Shown here piece by piece: positions 1 to 7,047 of a DNA stretch of 9,722 bases. Source of the stretch: CAYVDH01 sp964450355. Lineage in GTDB: Bacteria > Bacteroidota > Bacteroidia > NS11-12g > UBA955. The stretch is taken from NCBI GenBank assembly GCA_964450355.1, contig CAYVDH010000137.1, positions 1-9,722 on the forward strand, written 5' to 3'. Numbering within the stretch: the first letter of the stretch is position 1; every line of letters starts with the position of its first letter. The position numbers and the translations under genes were made by a program. The notes beneath the pieces are model-generated. The model searched no databases. It worked only from the letters and a program-made list of their open reading frames with translations, and had not been told where the DNA came from.

Positions 1-1
1 G

Positions 2-196
2 AAATGTAATTATGTAGGACCAATTAAAGTTAATTTTGAAAATCGTCAATGTTTTGTTGGAGCTTTAGTTTTGGGAAACACAACTCTACTGGGAGCCATT
101 CCAATTGAAGACATGGACTTAGTGATTCATCCTTCCAATCTAAGAATTTCTGTAAATCCTGAAAATCCAAACATGGCAGTCGGCATTGTTATGTAA
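2..196 (+). CDS. Retropepsin-like (clan AA) aspartic protease, C-terminal fragment
   Basis: The open frame enters from the left edge and stops at TAA 194-196, leaving 64 residues. What is visible matches the C-terminal half of the bacterial single-domain retropepsin-like proteases: a strand with ALVLG (residues 21-25), then the signature LLGAIPIEDMDLVI (29-42), then NPENPN near the end (52-57). In this family the LLGA-P-EDMDL stretch follows the flap and completes the beta fold, and NPE-P closes the chain. The catalytic Asp-Thr/Ser-Gly lies upstream and is outside the window, so activity cannot be judged. Family members are small (roughly 110-150 residues) and work as homodimers; their physiological substrates are mostly unknown. 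The next gene begins 69 bp later, and no strong terminator separates them. Identification rests on the signature only. Confidence 0.72.
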   Translation, partial: KCNYVGPIKVNFENRQCFVGALVLGNTTLLGAIPIEDMDLVIHPSNLRISVNPENPNMAVGIVM

Positions 197-265
197 TTAT
201 TTTTTATAGTAAAAAAACAATAATTATATTTTGCAATAAAATTGATTGTAATGAGTTATAGATGA

Positions 266-892
266 ATGAAAGGAATTGTTTTTTTTTTTTTTTATGGATT
301 CATTTTAAATACATACTCACAATACAGAGCTCAAATAAAGGCGAATTTAAGTATTGCTACATTAAATTACAACAGGGGTTTTAATATTGGGTTTGAATCA
401 ATAAATAAACTATGGAATTATTCAGTCGATTATATATCCTTTTCAAATTTCAATGAGATCAAATCAGATATTTTAAAAATTCATGGACAATTCATTAAAA
501 TTAGGTCAAATGAAACAAATCAAAATATAGGAATTCAATTTGGCATTAACAAATTGGTTAAAAAAAATACAAATTTGAATGTTAAAGCAGGTGCAAAATG
601 TTTTTTAGGGGCATTTAATAATGGATTGAAAACCGAAAAATTTTCATTAGATTCTTCAAAATTTGGTTGGGATTGGAAACCAAATTTAAAAGATGAAAAA
701 TACATAGTTTCTAAAGGTTTATCTACGGGTTTTATTATATTTTCAAGAATTGAAACCAAACTAACGAATAGATTTTATTTCATACCAGAATTAACTATGC
801 CCTTGATATTGAATTACAACAAAGAAAAAATAGCTTTTTATTTTGTTCCTGGTTTCACTCTATCAATGAGTTATTGTTTTCTATCAAAATAA
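266..892 (+). CDS. Unrecognised secreted protein, possible outer-membrane beta-barrel, with poly-T tract in signal peptide
   Basis: This 208-residue protein belongs to no family I recognise. The N-terminus is a plausible Sec signal peptide: K2, a hydrophobic core over residues 4-14, and a likely cleavage site between S18 and Q19, as is common in Bacteroidota exported proteins. The mature part has many alternating polar/hydrophobic segments (about 24-33, 52-60, 87-95, 103-114, 152-163, 168-182, 188-205) and ends in Y-C-F-L-S-K. This is compatible with a small 8-stranded outer-membrane barrel, but that is inference. The signal-peptide codons 5-10 run through 15 consecutive T (279-293). An alternative ATG at 262 lies in another frame and would read the same protein if one T were lost. 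The upstream frame ATG 251 to TGA 263-265 ends immediately before ATG 266. A near match to the Bacteroidota -7 box (TATATTTTG, 225-233, one base too long) lies upstream. The gene looks more AT-rich than carB. It is a real gene with fair confidence; function unknown. Confidence 0.65.
   Translation: MKGIVFFFFYGFILNTYSQYRAQIKANLSIATLNYNRGFNIGFESINKLWNYSVDYISFSNFNEIKSDILKIHGQFIKIRSNETNQNIGIQFGINKLVKKNTNLNVKAGAKCFLGAFNNGLKTEKFSLDSSKFGWDWKPNLKDEKYIVSKGLSTGFIIFSRIETKLTNRFYFIPELTMPLILNYNKEKIAFYFVPGFTLSMSYCFLSK
279..293. repeat. T15 homopolymer inside the start of a coding region
   Basis: Fifteen uninterrupted T follow G278 and end before A294. The tract lies 13 bases downstream of ATG 266 and encodes V-F-F-F-F-Y of the signal peptide. 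A mononucleotide run of this length is prone to slippage at replication. With 15 T the protein is read from ATG 266; with 14 T it would be read from ATG 262; with 13 or 16 T neither ATG reads through. Phase variation is an inference, and a sequencing length error is the main alternative. Confidence 0.9.
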
Positions 893-968
893 GGCAAGTA
901 AATTTTCAGGTCTTTATTTATTTTTTCCCTACTTCTCCACAATTTTATTTCTTTAGAGGATTAAACCC

Positions 969-976
969 TAATTTTG
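969..976 (+). promoter_or_regulatory. Possible Bacteroidota -7 promoter element upstream of carB
   Basis: TAATTTTG fits the Bacteroidota housekeeping sigma consensus TAnnTTTG at all fixed positions. It lies 17 bases before the carB ATG, giving a leader of about 10 bases. No TTG is present at the usual -33 distance (only T-rich sequence around 942-954), so this is a half-site match in AT-rich DNA and could be chance. Confidence 0.25.
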
Positions 977-993
977 CCAAATTTTAATCTTAA

Positions 994-3810
994 ATGCCTA
1001 GAGACAATTCCATTAAATCAGTATTAATCATTGGCAGTGGTCCAATCATCATTGGACAAGCTTGTGAATTTGATTACAGCGGTAGTCAAGCTGCTCGATC
1101 ACTAAGAGAAGAAGGTATAGAAGTATCCCTTATCAACAGTAATCCTGCTACCATCATGACTGATAATGTGACAGCAGATCATATTTATTTACTCCCATTG
1201 AATTGCCAATCTTTAGAAATCATTTTAAAAGAAAGACAAATAGATGCTGTATTACCAACTATGGGAGGTCAAACAGCTTTAAATTTATGTATTGAAGCTG
1301 AGGATATCGGACTTTGGGAAAAATACAATGTTAAAATCATTGGAGTGGATACAGCAGCAATTCAGAAGACTGAAAATCGTGAATTGTTCCGACAATTGAT
1401 GATAGATATTGGTGTAGGAGTAGCAAAAAGTAGAACAGCGAATTCATACCTCGAAGGGAAAGAAATTGCTCAAGAAATAGGTTATCCTTTAGTTATCAGA
1501 CCTTCATTTACATTGGGTGGTACTGGTGGAGGTTTTGTAAAAAGTAAAAGTGAATTAGACGAAGCATTAAGAGCTGGATTAGAAGCCTCACCAACACACG
1601 AAGTGTTGGTAGAACAAGCAGTGCTTGGTTGGAAAGAATATGAATTAGAAGTATTAAGAGACAACAACCAAAACATTGCAGTCATTTGTACCATTGAGAA
1701 TCTTGACCCAATGGGAATTCATACAGGTGATAGCATTACCATAGCACCTGCTATGACCTTAAGTGATACTTGTTTCCAAAAAATGAGAAACATGGCGTTT
1801 TTAATGATGCGTAGTATAGGCAATTTTGCTGGAGGGTGTAACGTTCAATTTGCTGTTAACCCCGAAGATGAAGAAATTATTGCTATTGAAATTAACCCAA
1901 GAGTATCACGTTCGTCAGCTTTGGCAAGCAAAGCCACAGGTTATCCTATTGCTAAAATTGCAGCAAAATTAGCCATTGGTTATAATTTAGACGAATTAAA
2001 AAACCCTGTTACAAAAACTACTTCTGCTTTCTTTGAACCAGCTATAGATTATGTCATCATTAAAATACCTAGATGGAATTTTGATAAATTCAAAGGTGCA
2101 AACAAACAACTTGGCTTACAAATGAAATCTGTAGGCGAAGTAATGGCAATAGGAAGAAGCTTCCAAGAAGCATTACAAAAAGCTTGTCAATCTCTTGAAA
2201 TCAGGAAATTTGGGTTAGGAGCTGATGGAACTGGAACAAGAAATTTAGAAACCATTACACACAGTTTGGAGAATCCAAGTTGGGATAGATTATTCCACTT
2301 AAAAGACGCTATAGAATTAGGAGTGCCTCTTACTTCCATTCAAAAACTAACTAGAATAGATAGATGGTATCTTGAACAATTACTGGATTTAGTTAATACC
2401 GAAAAAGAAATCAAAAGATTTACATTGGAAACCCTTCCTGAGAGTTTGATTTTAACAGCTAAAAAGAAAGGTTATAGCGATTATCAAATAGCTTATTTAC
2501 TTAAAAATTGTACAGAAGACGAAGTGTACGAAAAAAGAAAAAAATTAGGCATCACTAGAACCTATAAAATGGTAGATACTTGTTCTGCTGAATTCCCTTC
2601 TCCTACAAATTATTTTTACTCTTGTTTTGAAGGTGAGAATGAAAGCATAAAATCAGACAAGAAAAAAATCATTGTATTAGGAAGCGGTCCTAACAGAATT
2701 GGCCAAGGAATAGAATTTGACTACAGTTGCGTACATGGTTTATTAGCAGCCAAAGAAAGTGGATTTGAAGCCATCATGGTGAATTGCAATCCTGAGACAG
2801 TAAGTACTGATTTTGACATGGCAAATAAATTGTATTTTGAGCCAGTGTATTGGGAACATGTTTGGGAAATAATAGAGCACGAAAAACCAGAAGGGGTTAT
2901 CGTTCAATTGGGTGGACAAACGGCACTTAAAATAGCTCAAAAATTACACGAAAAAGGAGTAAAAATCATAGGTACAAGTTTCCCAGATATGGACATGAGC
3001 GAGGATAGGGGATTGTTCAGTGATTTATTAAAAGAATTAGACATACCATATCCAAAATACGGAGTTACAGAAACAGCCGAAGAAGCCGTTAAAATAGCCA
3101 ATGAAGTAGGTTATCCAGTGTTAGTAAGACCTAGCTATGTCTTAGGAGGACAAGGGATGAAAATAGTTATCAATGACGAAGAATTAGAAACAGCAGTTAT
3201 AGGATTATTAGGAGATTTACCAGGAAACAGGGTATTAATTGATCATTTTTTGGATAGAGCAGAAGAAGCTGAGTGCGATGTGATATGTGATGGAGAGGAT
3301 TACCATGTTATTGGAATGATGGAACATATTGAGCCTGCAGGCATTCACAGTGGAGATAGCAGTGCAGTACTTCCACCATTTAGTTTGAGTGAAAATGTAA
3401 AACAACAAATGGAAGAATACAGCAAAAAATTAGCATTCAGCATGAACATCAGAGGTTTATTGAATATACAGTTTGCCATTAAAAATGAAAAGGTATATGT
3501 GATAGAAGCCAATCCTAGAGCGAGTAGAACCGTACCGTTTATTTGTAAAGCATACGATGTACCTTACATCAATATTGCTACAAAAATCATGTTGGGTGTT
3601 AATAAATTAAAAGATTTTACAATTGTTCAAAAACCAAAAGGTTATGCCATTAAACTGCCGGTATTTTCATTCAATAAATTTCCGAATGTAAATCGTGAAC
3701 TTGGTCCAGAAATGAAAAGTACAGGAGAGGCAATACTGTTTGTTAAAGATACAAAAGACCCAGAATTCCGTGAAATTTACAGCAAAAAAAGCATGTATTT
3801 GAGTAGGTAA
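994..3810 (+). CDS. carB: Carbamoyl-phosphate synthase large subunit, short form without the C-terminal allosteric domain
   Basis: CarB makes carbamoyl phosphate from bicarbonate, ammonia (channelled from glutamine by CarA) and two ATP, feeding pyrimidine and arginine synthesis in the cytoplasm. The 938 residues contain the carboxyphosphate ATP-grasp half (about 1-400), the central oligomerisation region (about 400-550) and the carbamoyl-phosphate ATP-grasp half (about 556-935). First-half residues keep E. coli numbering: R129, R169, E215, H243, Q285, E299, N301 (EINPR). In the second half they sit three positions earlier: R672, R712, E758, H785, Q826, E838, N840 (EANPR). P-loop-like IGSGP and LGSGP motifs open each half. 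Both active sites therefore look intact. The E. coli enzyme has 1073 residues; here the protein stops where its MGS-like allosteric domain (about 936-1073) would begin, so UMP/ornithine/IMP control at that site should be absent. I recall similarly short CarB proteins in flavobacteria, so this is probably native. The start at MPRDNSIKSV matches the usual family start. carA is not in the window. The GT-C-like gene follows 20 bp downstream. Confidence 0.97.
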   Translation: MPRDNSIKSVLIIGSGPIIIGQACEFDYSGSQAARSLREEGIEVSLINSNPATIMTDNVTADHIYLLPLNCQSLEIILKERQIDAVLPTMGGQTALNLCIEAEDIGLWEKYNVKIIGVDTAAIQKTENRELFRQLMIDIGVGVAKSRTANSYLEGKEIAQEIGYPLVIRPSFTLGGTGGGFVKSKSELDEALRAGLEASPTHEVLVEQAVLGWKEYELEVLRDNNQNIAVICTIENLDPMGIHTGDSITIAPAMTLSDTCFQKMRNMAFLMMRSIGNFAGGCNVQFAVNPEDEEIIAIEINPRVSRSSALASKATGYPIAKIAAKLAIGYNLDELKNPVTKTTSAFFEPAIDYVIIKIPRWNFDKFKGANKQLGLQMKSVGEVMAIGRSFQEALQKACQSLEIRKFGLGADGTGTRNLETITHSLENPSWDRLFHLKDAIELGVPLTSIQKLTRIDRWYLEQLLDLVNTEKEIKRFTLETLPESLILTAKKKGYSDYQIAYLLKNCTEDEVYEKRKKLGITRTYKMVDTCSAEFPSPTNYFYSCFEGENESIKSDKKKIIVLGSGPNRIGQGIEFDYSCVHGLLAAKESGFEAIMVNCNPETVSTDFDMANKLYFEPVYWEHVWEIIEHEKPEGVIVQLGGQTALKIAQKLHEKGVKIIGTSFPDMDMSEDRGLFSDLLKELDIPYPKYGVTETAEEAVKIANEVGYPVLVRPSYVLGGQGMKIVINDEELETAVIGLLGDLPGNRVLIDHFLDRAEEAECDVICDGEDYHVIGMMEHIEPAGIHSGDSSAVLPPFSLSENVKQQMEEYSKKLAFSMNIRGLLNIQFAIKNEKVYVIEANPRASRTVPFICKAYDVPYINIATKIMLGVNKLKDFTIVQKPKGYAIKLPVFSFNKFPNVNRELGPEMKSTGEAILFVKDTKDPEFREIYSKKSMYLSR

Positions 3811-3830
3811 TTTAGTTTGAATTTCTAATT

Positions 3831-5306
3831 ATGAAATCAAAAATTCTTTACCCTTTAATCTGTCTTACCTGGTTAATAGTAATGGCGTTTGGTTTTTATC
3901 ATCACGAAATTTGGCGTGATGAAATGAGGGCTTTATCTATTGCTATAACAAGTCCAAGCATTTTTCATTTACCTGTTTATTTACAAAACGAAGGACATCC
4001 AATTTTATGGTATTTGTTTCTAAAATTAGGATACAATCTATACCACTCTACTTCAGTTTTATCTATTTTCAGTTTTATTTTTGCTTCAGGTATTTGTGCT
4101 ATAATTTTATTTAAATCACCTTTTAATATTTGGGTTAAAATAGGATTAATCTTTGGCTATTATTGTGTTTATGAATATGGTATAAATTGCCGAAACTATG
4201 GAATTTCAGCCTTTTTTCTATTATTATTTGCTTATCAAGCAACAAAGAACAAAGACTTTAATTTTAAAGCAATTTTGTATTTAATATTTGCAATGCATTG
4301 CAATATTTATGCATCATTTGCTTCGTTTATATTGAGTATTTGGTATTTAAATGAACATTTTAGCGAATTGAAAAAAACTAAAAAATTAGTCTTAAATTCT
4401 TTGCTGATTTTAGTTTCATTTAGTTTAGTTATAGCCTTGGTTTATCCTAATAAAGAAACTGTAGTTGTAAATCATCATCCTTTTAATTTAGATTTAATTT
4501 TAAACACTTTGAATGTATCAAATGGATTTAATGATTATATACCGAATTGGTTAAAATTAAATGCATATGGGATTAGTTTTTTTCTATTTTTAAGCGTTCT
4601 AATGTTTTATAAACAACCTAAAGTCATGATAATTTTGATTTTAATTTTGTTGTTTACATCCTTTTTTTCTTTAAAAATATACAGCAGTCAAAATAGGCAC
4701 CAAGGAATTTATTTTTATACTCTCATAGTCTTTGCATGGTATTATTTCCCTCAATTAAAAGCCCATTGGTTAAAGAAAAATATCACTTCTATTATTATCT
4801 CATTTGGGATTATTATTAATCTTTACATAACTAGTACACTTTTAATTAAGGGAAAATCTAAATATGTTTTTAATTTAAATACAAACATGAGTAACAGTAA
4901 AGAATTTGGAAAATGGTGTACTCAAAATTTGAACGAAAATAGCTTAATTATTCCTGAAGCAGATTACACTATGGAGAGTGTTGTATATTATGATAAAAGA
5001 GAATTTTTTATTCCTAGAGAAAACCGTAAGGGATTATATGTTCATTTTACTAAAGAAAATAAATATGAGATGAGTTTAAACCGACTTGTCGAATTCACGG
5101 ATTCATTTAATTCACTTGGAAAAGTATGTTATTTAGTTTTTAATCAAGAAATAAAATCAGTTGATTGTAACAGAGAGTTTTCTTATGGTAAAAAATTCAA
5201 CTATTCTAAAGAGTATTCAGAGTTATTTTTAAAAGACTTTAAATTAATAAAAGTGTTTAATACCAATTGTTGGAACGAAGAGAATTATTTTGTTTATAAA
5301 AGGTAA
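3831..5306 (+). CDS. Polytopic membrane protein resembling GT-C glycosyltransferases
   Basis: This 491-residue protein has about ten predicted membrane segments: near 6-24, 58-72, 76-95, 100-117, 123-137, 146-173, 186-206, 245-260, 264-284, 291-307 and 317-339, some uncertain. A soluble tail of about 150 residues follows. After the first segment comes a loop with W-R-D-E (28-31), then E-G-H-P-I-L-W-Y (54-61). An acidic D/E pair in the first extracytoplasmic loop followed by GHP-x-LWY is typical of GT-C lipid-phosphosugar transferases such as the PMT/ArnT-like families. Further family-like motifs are CRNYG (120-124) and RHQG (289-292). A role transferring a sugar from a lipid carrier to an envelope acceptor is therefore likely, but donor and acceptor cannot be read. 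ATG 3831 lies 20 bp after the carB stop with no terminator between, so co-transcription is plausible; no metabolic link is evident. The gene is visibly more AT-rich than carB, partly because of its Phe/Ile/Asn/Lys/Tyr content. It could also be a non-catalytic relative. Confidence 0.62.
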   Translation: MKSKILYPLICLTWLIVMAFGFYHHEIWRDEMRALSIAITSPSIFHLPVYLQNEGHPILWYLFLKLGYNLYHSTSVLSIFSFIFASGICAIILFKSPFNIWVKIGLIFGYYCVYEYGINCRNYGISAFFLLLFAYQATKNKDFNFKAILYLIFAMHCNIYASFASFILSIWYLNEHFSELKKTKKLVLNSLLILVSFSLVIALVYPNKETVVVNHHPFNLDLILNTLNVSNGFNDYIPNWLKLNAYGISFFLFLSVLMFYKQPKVMIILILILLFTSFFSLKIYSSQNRHQGIYFYTLIVFAWYYFPQLKAHWLKKNITSIIISFGIIINLYITSTLLIKGKSKYVFNLNTNMSNSKEFGKWCTQNLNENSLIIPEADYTMESVVYYDKREFFIPRENRKGLYVHFTKENKYEMSLNRLVEFTDSFNSLGKVCYLVFNQEIKSVDCNREFSYGKKFNYSKEYSELFLKDFKLIKVFNTNCWNEENYFVYKR

Positions 5307-5412
5307 TTGTTTCATTTTCTAAAACAAGATTGCGTTAAGAACAAACTATAATTTTAATCACATCACTTTTTATATTTTAATAATTTCTTTAAGTTTACAC
5401 CCCTTTTAAAAA

Positions 5413-6297
5413 ATGATAGCATACAATCCCAAAGAGTGGTTTAGTTTTATATTTAAATTACACAAAGCAGATACATTTCAAAAGTTGTTTAAAATGATGG
5501 TTTTGATGGCTTTGTATTCAACAGTTATTGTGTATTTAGAAATGTATGTATTAAAATTAACAGAAAATAGTCATGTTAAAAACCTTACTAATTTTCATAC
5601 ATTGTTGGGTTTTGTTTTGTCTATGTTATTGGTATTTAGAACAAATACCGCTTATGATAGATGGTGGGATGGAAGAAAACTGTGGGGTCAATTAGTCAAT
5701 AGCTCAAGAAATTTAGCACTTAAATTGAATAGCATATTCCCAAGTGAAGATAAAGCTAATCGCGAATTTTTTTCAAAGCTAATAGCTATGTATGCTTCGG
5801 TTTTAAGTAAATCTTTATCCAAAGAAGAAACTAGACTTTTGCTCGATGAAATAAATCATCCAGAATTAGAGCAAAAATCAGGAATTATTCACTTTCCTAA
5901 TTATGTAGCTGGTATGATTTATAAAAAACTGTACCAATTAAAACAACAAAACAAGCTAAGTGCAGAAGAGTTATTGTATCTGAATAACGAAATACAATCT
6001 TTTACAGATGTATGTGGTGGGTGCGAAAGAATTAAAAACACACCAATACCTTTTTCCTATTCTTTATTCATCAAAAAGTTCATCTTTTTTTACATCATGA
6101 GTATGCCTTTTGGATATACTTTTATTCTTGGTTTTTGGGTAATTCCATTTGTCGTTTTTGTCTTTTATGTGTTAGTGAGTTTAGAATTAATAGCTGAGGA
6201 AATAGAAGACCCATTTAACAATGATATCAACGATATACCTACCTTAAAAATTGCAGAGAATATCAAGAAAAATGTGGATGAAATATTGTTAAAATAA
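5413..6297 (+). CDS. Bestrophin-family ion channel (bestrophin / UPF0187 type)
   Basis: This 294-residue inner-membrane protein belongs to the bacterial bestrophin family, whose characterised member from Klebsiella (KpBest) is a pentameric cation-selective channel; eukaryotic relatives are chloride channels. Family hallmarks are visible in order: NPKEWF near the N-terminus (5-10); a first membrane segment (about 28-47); the pore-lining segment with GFVLSMLLVFRTNTAYDRWW (66-85), where FRxNxxYDRWW is the strongest signature; R88 and W91 in the following helix; GGCERIKNTPIPF (202-214) before the third and fourth membrane segments (about 218-258); and E-x-I-E-D-P-F-x-x-D-x-N-D-I-P (263-276), the conserved post-TM acidic region. 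Length is normal and no key motif is missing. The ATG follows an A-rich stretch, the usual Bacteroidota translation context. The 106-bp gap from the preceding gene has no clear terminator, with a weak -7-like TAAGTTTA at 5390-5397. Its ion and physiological role cannot be read from sequence. Confidence 0.9.
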   Translation: MIAYNPKEWFSFIFKLHKADTFQKLFKMMVLMALYSTVIVYLEMYVLKLTENSHVKNLTNFHTLLGFVLSMLLVFRTNTAYDRWWDGRKLWGQLVNSSRNLALKLNSIFPSEDKANREFFSKLIAMYASVLSKSLSKEETRLLLDEINHPELEQKSGIIHFPNYVAGMIYKKLYQLKQQNKLSAEELLYLNNEIQSFTDVCGGCERIKNTPIPFSYSLFIKKFIFFYIMSMPFGYTFILGFWVIPFVVFVFYVLVSLELIAEEIEDPFNNDINDIPTLKIAENIKKNVDEILLK

Positions 6298-6300
6298 TTG

Positions 6301-6954
6301 TTACCCAGGTATTCTTGAAATGTTTTTTTCCAACAATTGAAGTTGTTTAACAATTTCTTCAGATTTTGGTTTTAAAGCTTTGGCTTTTTTAAAATAGTCT
6401 TTACCTACTCTGTTGTTTTGTCTTTGAATTTCCATAGTACACAATTGTAAATAAACACTAGCAAGATTTTCTTTATCAGGAATTCCTTTTTTAACTGCTT
6501 CTATTAATGTTAATCTGCCTTCTTTACCTTTTCCTTGTTTTAATTGAATAAATCCTAGTTGCATTAAATTAGTGCCTTCCATTTCGCTTCCTAAACTTGA
6601 TTTGGTGTTGATGCTTTTTCTGATGTTTGCCTCTGCTGTATCTAAATCTGCATTTGCTATCGATAAGTTGCTTTGCATCATGTAGTAGCTCGCTCTGATA
6701 GGTTTAAAAAGCAATTTAGGAAATTTAATCATTTTAATATAAGCAACAGCTCCTTCAACATCTCCATTCGTTACAGCTTCTTGAACCATTCGCATGGTGC
6801 CTATTGTAAAATACAATACTAAAGATATTAAGGCTAATAAATAGAGTATCCATGCTAAAATTGGATCTCCAAATACATGAGATAATACACCCAAAACAAT
6901 CAGAGCAATGCTTATTGGTAATCTGTAAACAATATAAATACGTAGAAATTTCAT
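6301..6954 (-). CDS. Membrane-anchored TPR-like repeat protein
   Basis: The protein is 217 residues from ATG 6954 (MKFLRIYIVY...). An upstream in-frame TTG at 6990 would add 12 residues, but that codon lies against the terminator of the neighbouring gene and the ATG gives a cleaner membrane N-terminus. Two hydrophobic segments (about 12-28 and 33-53) form a hairpin anchor. The rest is helical with degenerate tetratricopeptide-like pairs at about 58-77, 83-116, 124-158 and 162-196. The A-N-A-D-L-D-T-A-E-A-N-I (100-111) and L-M-Q-L-G-F-I-Q-L-K-Q-G-K (130-142) stretches are characteristic. Such proteins usually act as scaffolds for partner proteins at the membrane, but no partner is identifiable here. 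The stop codon is 3 bp from that of the convergent bestrophin gene, so the two 3' ends meet with no intergenic terminator. I recognise the architecture but not a named family. Confidence 0.72.
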   Translation of the reverse strand: MKFLRIYIVYRLPISIALIVLGVLSHVFGDPILAWILYLLALISLVLYFTIGTMRMVQEAVTNGDVEGAVAYIKMIKFPKLLFKPIRASYYMMQSNLSIANADLDTAEANIRKSINTKSSLGSEMEGTNLMQLGFIQLKQGKGKEGRLTLIEAVKKGIPDKENLASVYLQLCTMEIQRQNNRVGKDYFKKAKALKPKSEEIVKQLQLLEKNISRIPG

Positions 6955-6958
6955 TTTG

Positions 6959-6990
6959 CAAAGTTCCGAAAAAAAGTTGAAAGCTAACAA
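6959..6990 (-). promoter_or_regulatory. Possible promoter for the TPR-like gene
   Basis: On the minus strand a TTG (6990-6988) is followed after 21 bases by GAACTTTG (6966-6959), which matches the Bacteroidota -7 consensus TAnnTTTG except for its first base. The spacing fits. However, transcription would then start within a few bases of ATG 6954, giving a nearly leaderless message, so this may be chance. A promoter is expected in this gap because a terminator lies directly upstream. Confidence 0.2.
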
Positions 6991-6991
6991 T

Positions 6992-7026
6992 AAAAAAAGG
7001 CTATCATTTCTTTGACAGCCTTTTTT
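6992..7026 (-). terminator. Intrinsic terminator of the propeller protein gene
   Basis: A 14-bp stem (6993-7006 paired with 7013-7026) encloses a 6-base loop (7007-7012). The core is GGCTGTCA paired with TGATAGCC on the minus strand, flanked by an A run on one side and a T run on the other. Read on the minus strand, the single non-Watson-Crick position (7003/7016) is a G-U wobble; on the plus strand it would be an A-C mismatch. The hairpin therefore forms better in minus-strand RNA. It lies 22 bp after the stop codon at 7050-7048, as expected for the end of that gene. Confidence 0.87.
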
Positions 7027-7047
7027 ATATATTTTTCTGTATTTAAA

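Noticed and set aside
200..216. Hairpin TTTTTTA/TAAAAAA after the protease fragment, considered as a terminator
   Set aside because: The 7-bp stem is A/T only with a 3-base loop, so it is too weak to support a terminator call in DNA this AT-rich.
535..759. Minus-strand open frame of 74 codons antisense to the secreted protein gene
   Set aside because: It lies wholly inside a better coding frame, has no recognisable domain or start context, and looks like a by-product of AT-rich composition.
1482..1694. Minus-strand open frame inside carB
   Set aside because: It is the antisense shadow of a highly conserved ATP-grasp segment and has no protein-like features of its own. The same applies to 2743-2940.
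3811..3830. CarB truncated by a frameshift or stop mutation
   Set aside because: The next gene begins 20 bp later and no frame there continues into an MGS-like sequence, so the short C-terminus is not a recent break.
5307..5327. Inverted repeat TTGTTT/AAACAA after the GT-C-like gene
   Set aside because: It has a short, nearly all A/T stem and no following T run; it is likely chance.
6165..6353. Minus-strand open frame spanning the bestrophin/TPR convergent junction
   Set aside because: It is antisense to the conserved acidic C-terminal motif of the bestrophin and out of frame with the TPR-like gene; no independent support.
6755..6961. Second minus-strand frame overlapping the TPR-like gene
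   Set aside because: Its translation is low-complexity and Cys/Ile-rich with no domain, while the overlapping frame has a clear membrane hairpin and helical repeats.
6955..6990. TTG 6990 as the start of the TPR-like protein
   Set aside because: The TTG abuts the upstream gene's terminator, and the 12 added residues interrupt a typical ATG-initiated membrane N-terminus. ATG 6954 is preferred.
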